In this document: positions 57,173 to 64,000 of the stretch, piece by piece
Layout: the number at the start of each line of letters is the position of its first letter
How positions within the stretch are numbered: the first letter of the stretch is position 1
Assembly: GCF_014201805.1 (NCBI RefSeq)
Contig: NZ_JACHFK010000001.1
Coordinates: 558,001 to 622,000 of the forward strand
Direction: 5' to 3'
DNA from: Deinococcus metalli
GTDB taxonomy: Bacteria > Deinococcota > Deinococci > Deinococcales > Deinococcaceae
DNA: 64,000 nucleotides
The notes under the pieces: generated by a model
Databases searched by the model: none
The model's input: only the letters and a program-made list of their open reading frames with translations
What the model was told of the DNA's origin: nothing
Translations under genes and position numbers: made by a program

Positions 57173-57742
57173 ATGACTCCAGCCGCTGCTCTATCCGCCC
57201 TCGTCCGCAGCGGGGCTGCGCTGCTCGTGCTGGCGCTCCCGGCGGCGCAGGCCGTCACGCCGGCCGGGTACTACCCCTTCGCGGCCGGTACCCGCTGGTC
57301 GTACTCCAGCGGTGAGCAGCAGGTCGTCGGCCCGGCCGTGGTGCACCGGGGCGTGACGGTCACCCCTGTCAGCCACCAGTACGGCAGCACCACGTATACC
57401 CAGGACCTGCTGGAACTCCGCGCCGACGGCAGCGTGTGGCTGCGCGGCGTGAACGCCAGCGGCCGGCTCACGTGGTTCACGTCGCCCTTGACCGTATACC
57501 CGCCGGGGCCGCTGCGGCCCGGCATGACGTGGAGCAGCGCGAACGGCAGCGTCAGCCTGCGCGCCCGCGTCACGGGCACCAGCGCCGTCACGCTCTCGGC
57601 CGGCACCTTCAACGCCCTGACCATCCGCACCGACATGACCCAGGCGGGCCGCGTCAGCACCCAGACCACGTACTTCGTGCCCACCCTGGGCGTCGTGCGC
57701 TACCAGACGGCAGACGGCAGCGTGATCGACCTCCAGCGCTGA
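57173..57742 (+). CDS. Secreted beta-rich protein of unknown function
   Basis: 189 residues. A signal peptide covers about residues 1-27 (GAALLVLALPAAQA, cleavage before VTPAG). The mature chain opens GYYPFAAGTRWSYSSGEQQV and continues as regular beta segments; it ends with TYFVPTLGVVRYQTADGSVI. The pattern of W-SY, P-GPLRPGMTW and TTYFVPTLGVVRY recalls a group of conserved Deinococcus exported proteins; no function is known. Not part of an operon. Confidence 0.7.
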   Translation: MTPAAALSALVRSGAALLVLALPAAQAVTPAGYYPFAAGTRWSYSSGEQQVVGPAVVHRGVTVTPVSHQYGSTTYTQDLLELRADGSVWLRGVNASGRLTWFTSPLTVYPPGPLRPGMTWSSANGSVSLRARVTGTSAVTLSAGTFNALTIRTDMTQAGRVSTQTTYFVPTLGVVRYQTADGSVIDLQR

Positions 57743-57749
57743 GCGGCGC

Positions 57750-58391
57750 TCATTTGCGGCGGGCGCGGTATGTGAGCAGCTGGGCGTACATGCGCGTGCG
57801 GGCGCCCGCCCCCTTCCAGAAGCCGCGTTTCTTCTCCTTGACCACCTGCGCCACGTTCGGCAGCTCGACGTAATCCCAGCGCGCGCCAGTCTCCTTGAGG
57901 TGCGCCGTGATGGCGGGCTCGGGCCAGCGTTCGTCCGTCAGGTGTGGCACGCCCACCAGCCACTCGCGGCGGCACGCGCGCTGCCCGCTCAGGTGCGGCG
58001 TGAGCTTGTTGCCCCAGTCCGTCACGAACCCGCCCCCCTCGAACACGCCGATGCTCATGTCCAGCGTGCCGTCCAGCACCGGCCGCACCAGCGTGCCGAG
58101 GTGCGCGGGCGTCAGGCCCGTGAGGTCCGCGTCGAGCATCACGATGTAGTCGGCGTCCGTCGCCGCGAGGGCCGCACCCAGCGCATGGCCCTTGCCGGCG
58201 TTCTCCGTCAGTTCCACCACCGTGGCCCCGGCGGCCCGCGCGACCGCGGCTGTGGCGTCCGAACTGCCGTCCGAGGCGACGACCACCTCCGGCGTGAACT
58301 GGCGGGCCACGCGCACCACGTCCGCCACCGTGCCCTCCTCGTTGAAGGCCGGAATGACGACCGCGATCCGAGCGGCAGAGCTGCCCTGCAT
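57750..58391 (-). CDS. Family-2 glycosyltransferase (dolichol-phosphate mannosyltransferase-like)
   Basis: 213 residues from ATG 58391, fixed by a TAGGAT box. GT-A core: IAVVIPAFNEEGTVADVV, VVASDGSSDATAAVA, ENAGKGHALGAALAATDADY and VMLDADLTG (DxD). No transmembrane helix, so a soluble or peripheral enzyme. It would transfer a sugar from a nucleotide donor to a lipid or polysaccharide acceptor. Convergent with the secreted-protein gene, divergent from argS. Confidence 0.85.
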   Translation of the reverse strand: MQGSSAARIAVVIPAFNEEGTVADVVRVARQFTPEVVVASDGSSDATAAVARAAGATVVELTENAGKGHALGAALAATDADYIVMLDADLTGLTPAHLGTLVRPVLDGTLDMSIGVFEGGGFVTDWGNKLTPHLSGQRACRREWLVGVPHLTDERWPEPAITAHLKETGARWDYVELPNVAQVVKEKKRGFWKGAGARTRMYAQLLTYRARRK

Positions 58392-58398
58392 GCGGACC

Positions 58399-58404
58399 AT
58401 CCTA
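58399..58404 (-). promoter_or_regulatory. Leaderless-type minus-10 box TAGGAT
   Basis: Seven bases before ATG 58391, minus strand. Confidence 0.55.
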
Positions 58405-58468
58405 CGGGGTTTTGCCCGCGCCGGCACCCCCCGCGGGCGGCCGGGCCGCCGTGGAGGGCGCGGCGTCG

Positions 58469-58474
58469 TACACT
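58469..58474 (+). promoter_or_regulatory. Leaderless-type minus-10 box TACACT of argS
   Basis: Eight bases before ATG 58483. Confidence 0.6.
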
Positions 58475-58482
58475 CCGGTGTT

Positions 58483-60312
<1,830 letters not shown>

Positions 60313-60367
60313 CGTGCGTCCTTAGGGGCGGTTTCCCGCAGGGGAGATGGCACCGCTGACACCGGGC

Positions 60368-60398
60368 GAGCGGATGGGCGAGGGCGTCCCGTCCGCTC
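60368..60398. terminator. Hairpin between the convergent argS and esterase genes
   Basis: Arms GAGCGGATGGG and CCCGTCCGCTC (10 Watson-Crick pairs and one G-U) with a 9-base loop. No T-run on either side, so it may act as a bidirectional weak terminator or 3'-end stabiliser. Confidence 0.45.
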
Positions 60399-60404
60399 TG
60401 CCGG

Positions 60405-61361
60405 TCAGCTGCCGCGGGTGGCCGCGAGGCGTTCCAGGCGTTGCAGGAAGGCCACCAGCCGGCCGGCGACGGCGGGCGTGAAGCGGTTGCCGCCCATGTG
60501 CGCGCCGCTCAGGGTGACCACGTCGCTCACGCCGGGCTGCGCGAAGCTGCTCAGTCGCTGGGCGTTGATACTGGCGGGCACGACCTTGTCGTCCGGGCTG
60601 CTCACGATGAACAGTGGCAGCGGCGGCACCAGCGACGTGAGGTGCAGCGGGTCGTAGTCCGCGACCTTCGGGGCGCCCAGGGTCGGGGCCTTTAGACCGT
60701 ACGCGGCCTGGATCTCCATGCGGCGGGACGGCGCGGATTTCCACGCGCCCAGCAGGCTCACCCACGCGTCGATCAGGGCCACGCCGCGCACCTCGTACGG
60801 CGCGCCGGGCAGCGCGCTGCGCAGCGCCAGCAGGCCGCCCATGCTCAGGCCCAGCGCGTAGGTGCGGCCGTTCCACGGGTAAGAGCGGATCGCGGCGAGG
60901 TGCGCGGCGGCCGAGGTGTACAGCGCGTTCTCGCTGCCCCACGAGTTCGGGCCGCCGTCGCCGCTCAGGAGTACCGCGAAGTTGGCCTGGAGCAGCGCGG
61001 TGAGCAGCACGTTCACCTGCGGGCTGTCGCGCACGCGTTCGGCCGTCTGGGCGCGCGGATGCGACACGATCACCAGGGGGCACGCGCGCGCCGCGCACGT
61101 GGTGGGCACCCGCAGGTAGGACGCCCCGCCGGCGGTGTTCTGCCGCACCCAGCGGTCGAGCGCGACCGTCACCGGAGCCGGGGGCGCCGTCTGGCTGGCA
61201 ACCGCGTCCGCGACGGTGGAGCTGCCGAGCGCGGCGCACGCGGCCACCACGGCCGTGACCAGCACCCGGCGCGGCCGCACAGACGCAGACGGGCGCCGGG
61301 GCGGCTCATGGAGGGATGGCCGTTCGTCCGGGTCGCTGGAGGTGGTCGCCCGCTGCGTCAT
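60405..61361 (-). CDS. Exported alpha/beta hydrolase (esterase)
   Basis: 318 residues. A signal or anchor helix lies near residues 33-52 (VLVTAVVAACAALGSSTVAD) after a basic N-terminus. Hydrolase core: PLVIVSHPRAQTAERV, the nucleophile elbow YALGLSMGGLLALRSAL (GxSxG), LFIVSSPDDKVVP with the acid, and a late His in SGAHMGGNRF. The ATG is three bases after the acyltransferase stop, so they are co-translated. It may act on the same surface polymer or lipid as the acyltransferase. Confidence 0.82.
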   Translation of the reverse strand: MTQRATTSSDPDERPSLHEPPRRPSASVRPRRVLVTAVVAACAALGSSTVADAVASQTAPPAPVTVALDRWVRQNTAGGASYLRVPTTCAARACPLVIVSHPRAQTAERVRDSPQVNVLLTALLQANFAVLLSGDGGPNSWGSENALYTSAAAHLAAIRSYPWNGRTYALGLSMGGLLALRSALPGAPYEVRGVALIDAWVSLLGAWKSAPSRRMEIQAAYGLKAPTLGAPKVADYDPLHLTSLVPPLPLFIVSSPDDKVVPASINAQRLSSFAQPGVSDVVTLSGAHMGGNRFTPAVAGRLVAFLQRLERLAATRGS

Positions 61362-61364
61362 GGT

Positions 61365-62492
61365 CTAGCGTCCGAACAGCAGCAGGCCGACCGCCGTGCG
61401 CCGCAGCATCTGGGCGATCAGGGCGGGGATGATGGTCGCGATCAGCAGGTACACGACCAGGGTGGACAGCACCTCGAATTCCGTGCCGCGCGGCGGATTC
61501 CAGCCCTCGAGGAACTGGAGCACCACCGGATGCATCAGGTACACCTGCAGACTCACGATGCCCAGGTTTGCCAGCCGGCGTTGCAGCGCGCCCGGCCGCA
61601 GCTGCATGCGCCATACCACGCCCAGGAGCAGCAGCGCGACCAGCGTGGTATACGCCCACGACAGCGCGTCGAACAGCACCGGCGTGGCGTGTCCGGTCCG
61701 CAGGAATTTCAGCGACTCCGGCAGGTAGAACGCGAACACGGCCGCCAGCAGTGCCAGCAGCGCCCAGCGGTGCCGCAGCCACCACTGCGGGAATTCGCGC
61801 AGGCGCGAGCCCACCGATACGCCCAGCAGCAGCGGCAGGACATACCACATCACGGTGCTGGTCGGGTACTGCAGATGCAGCACGTAGCGGTTCAGGAAGT
61901 ACAGTCCGAGTTGCAGCGGAATCCCGATCAGGAGCATGTCGGAGATCCGTGGGCGGCGGCGGGCGATCAGCACCAGCAGGGGCAGCACGGCGTACACCTC
62001 CAGAGCCACCAGCAGGAAGTACAGGTGGAAGCTGGCCTTGCCGTACAGCAGCCACGAGCGCCACTGCGCCGGGTCGTCCAGGGCCGACGCCGTGCGCTGA
62101 CCGGTCCACACGTACCACAGGGCGTACAGCACGGTCCACAGCAGGTACGGCCACGCGGCGCGCAGCGTGCGGCGGAAGGCGTAGCGCCGCAGGTCGTAGC
62201 GCCTCAGCAGGCTGCGCGTCAGGACCAGCGCGGACAGGAACACGAAGGCCGGCACCGCGAAGTGCAGCGTGCGGTTCACGATCTCGGCCACCAGGTACGA
62301 CGTGCTGTCCGGCGGCAGGTGCCGCAGGGCCACGCCCGTCGAGTGATGGATGATCACCTCCAGGATCGTGATGCCCCGGAAGGTGTCCACGCTCGCCCGC
62401 GCGGATGGCCGGCGGCGGGGCGTGGGCTGCACGGACGGCGCGGAGGGCGCCGACGGAGCGGTCATGGGGCGGCCGAGGGGATGAACGGTCAC
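61365..62492 (-). CDS. Acyltransferase-3 family membrane protein
   Basis: 375 residues from GTG 62492. About ten membrane helices. The family's catalytic region is VDTFRGITILEVIIHHSTGV (the R/FRG then His motif), then PAFVFLSALVLTR, KASFHLYFLLVALEVYAVLP and SLQVYLMHPVVLQFLEGW. AT3 enzymes move acyl groups across the membrane to sugars or surface glycolipids. It starts six bases after the tyrA stop and ends three bases before the esterase gene. Confidence 0.9.
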   Translation of the reverse strand: MTVHPLGRPMTAPSAPSAPSVQPTPRRRPSARASVDTFRGITILEVIIHHSTGVALRHLPPDSTSYLVAEIVNRTLHFAVPAFVFLSALVLTRSLLRRYDLRRYAFRRTLRAAWPYLLWTVLYALWYVWTGQRTASALDDPAQWRSWLLYGKASFHLYFLLVALEVYAVLPLLVLIARRRPRISDMLLIGIPLQLGLYFLNRYVLHLQYPTSTVMWYVLPLLLGVSVGSRLREFPQWWLRHRWALLALLAAVFAFYLPESLKFLRTGHATPVLFDALSWAYTTLVALLLLGVVWRMQLRPGALQRRLANLGIVSLQVYLMHPVVLQFLEGWNPPRGTEFEVLSTLVVYLLIATIIPALIAQMLRRTAVGLLLFGR

Positions 62493-62498
62493 GTCAGC

Positions 62499-63608
<1,110 letters not shown>

Positions 63609-63615
63609 GATCGGG

Positions 63616-63621
63616 AGGCTA
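63616..63621 (-). promoter_or_regulatory. Leaderless-type minus-10 box TAGCCT of tyrA
   Basis: Seven bases before ATG 63608, minus strand. Confidence 0.55.
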
Positions 63622-63732
63622 CCACGCACTTTCTTTTCATTTCCTGGCAGGATCAGACACCGGCGCCCGCCCGCCGGCCGTGTCCACGGGACGGTGACCT
63701 CCGCCGGCAGCCCGCGCCGCGCCGGCGCCTGC

Positions 63733-63738
63733 TAGAGT
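63733..63738 (+). promoter_or_regulatory. Leaderless-type minus-10 box TAGAGT
   Basis: Seven bases before GTG 63746. Confidence 0.55.
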
Positions 63739-63745
63739 CCTCGCC

Positions 63746-64000
63746 GTGCCCGGCCCAGACGTCTTGCTGTACGGAGTGCCCCTCGCGTTCGTGGCGGGCT
63801 TCATCGACGCCGTCGCGGGGGGCGGCGGCACCATCACGCTGCCCACCCTGTTCCTGATGGGCCTGACGCCGCCGCAGGTGGTCGCCACGAACAAACTGCT
63901 GGCGATCTTCGGTTCGGGCAGCGCGACCGTGCAGTACGCCCGCAAGGGGCACATCGAGTGGCCGCTGGTGGGCCGGCTGATCCCGCTGGCCCTGGTGGGC
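63746..64000 (+). CDS. TSUP-family (TauE/SafE, DUF81) permease, partial
   Basis: The first 85 codons are visible; the gene runs off the right edge. GTG 63746 is fixed by a TAGAGT box. The sequence [20 protein letters not shown] and [20 protein letters not shown] is diagnostic of the N-terminal TauE/SafE repeat (GFxDAxAGGGG then ATNK), followed by [16 protein letters not shown]. These proteins export sulfite or other organosulfur anions; substrate unknown here. Confidence 0.88.
   Translation, partial: MPGPDVLLYGVPLAFVAGFIDAVAGGGGTITLPTLFLMGLTPPQVVATNKLLAIFGSGSATVQYARKGHIEWPLVGRLIPLALVG

Overview
The window is GC-rich (about 70%) chromosomal DNA of the genus Deinococcus or a close relative. 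The evidence is the gene content (LysW-dependent aminoadipate lysine genes, a CrtL-type lycopene cyclase, Taq-like PolA) and one very repetitive promoter habit: a TANNNT box (often TACACT) 5-9 bases before the start codon with no Shine-Dalgarno sequence. This is the leaderless-mRNA arrangement known from Deinococcus. About 60 protein genes were found; no rRNA, tRNA, CRISPR array or intact insertion sequence was seen. The 5' edge cuts a tctB-like gene and the 3' edge cuts a TSUP-family permease gene.

1-3.7 kb: tripartite tricarboxylate transporter genes (tctC, tctB) face a CitA/DcuS-like sensor kinase and its response regulator; the shared spacer holds two near-identical direct repeats upstream of a good tctC promoter. 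3.9-11.3 kb: lipoproteins and hydrolases, a divergent pyrophosphatase-like protein, lycopene cyclase, the serine dehydratase beta subunit, an IclR regulator, and a TetR-glycosyltransferase operon with a palindromic operator. 11.4-16.8 kb: a complete, translationally coupled histidine-utilisation operon hutU-hutG-hutI-hutH. 17-27.6 kb: a dihaem cytochrome c, the serine dehydratase alpha subunit (10 kb from its partner), a HIT-HAD operon, a Tat-exported ferritin-like protein, a YcaQ-type glycosylase, a kinase-like phosphotransferase behind a His-rich small membrane protein, glmM and polA, ended by a strong terminator.

27.6-34 kb: a stretch poorer in GC without a recognisable gene, a methyltransferase, pilC, then tsaC-scpB, a DUF4388 protein and gatA. 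34-39.2 kb: two coupled signalling genes, one a 1160-residue TPR/HD-GYP/TPR/GGDEF protein, the other a winged-helix protein with a degenerate GGDEF domain. 39.5-43.5 kb: an FAD oxidoreductase, a lipoprotein, two sugar-type ABC permeases without their binding protein or ATPase, and a stress-type small hydrophilic protein. 43.7-50.5 kb: icd, a membrane protein and methyltransferase pair, a Panacea-domain gene overlapping a small two-helix membrane protein (a candidate toxin-antitoxin pair), a cupin and two radical SAM proteins.

50.5-54 kb: aminoadipate-pathway lysine genes (homoaconitase large and small subunits, a double zinc-ribbon protein, a cysteine-free LysW carrier, LysX). 54-64 kb: an HD-GYP protein, proC, a secreted protein, a family-2 glycosyltransferase, argS, and a tyrA-acyltransferase-esterase operon. 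Icd, homoaconitase, LysW/LysX, ProC, ArgS, TyrA and the Hut and Sda enzymes give the window a strong amino-acid-metabolism character, interspersed with cyclic-di-GMP signalling. The observations most worth following up are the Panacea/membrane-protein pair, the cysteine-free LysW beside a double zinc ribbon, and the bifunctional TPR/HD-GYP/TPR/GGDEF protein with its coupled winged-helix partner.
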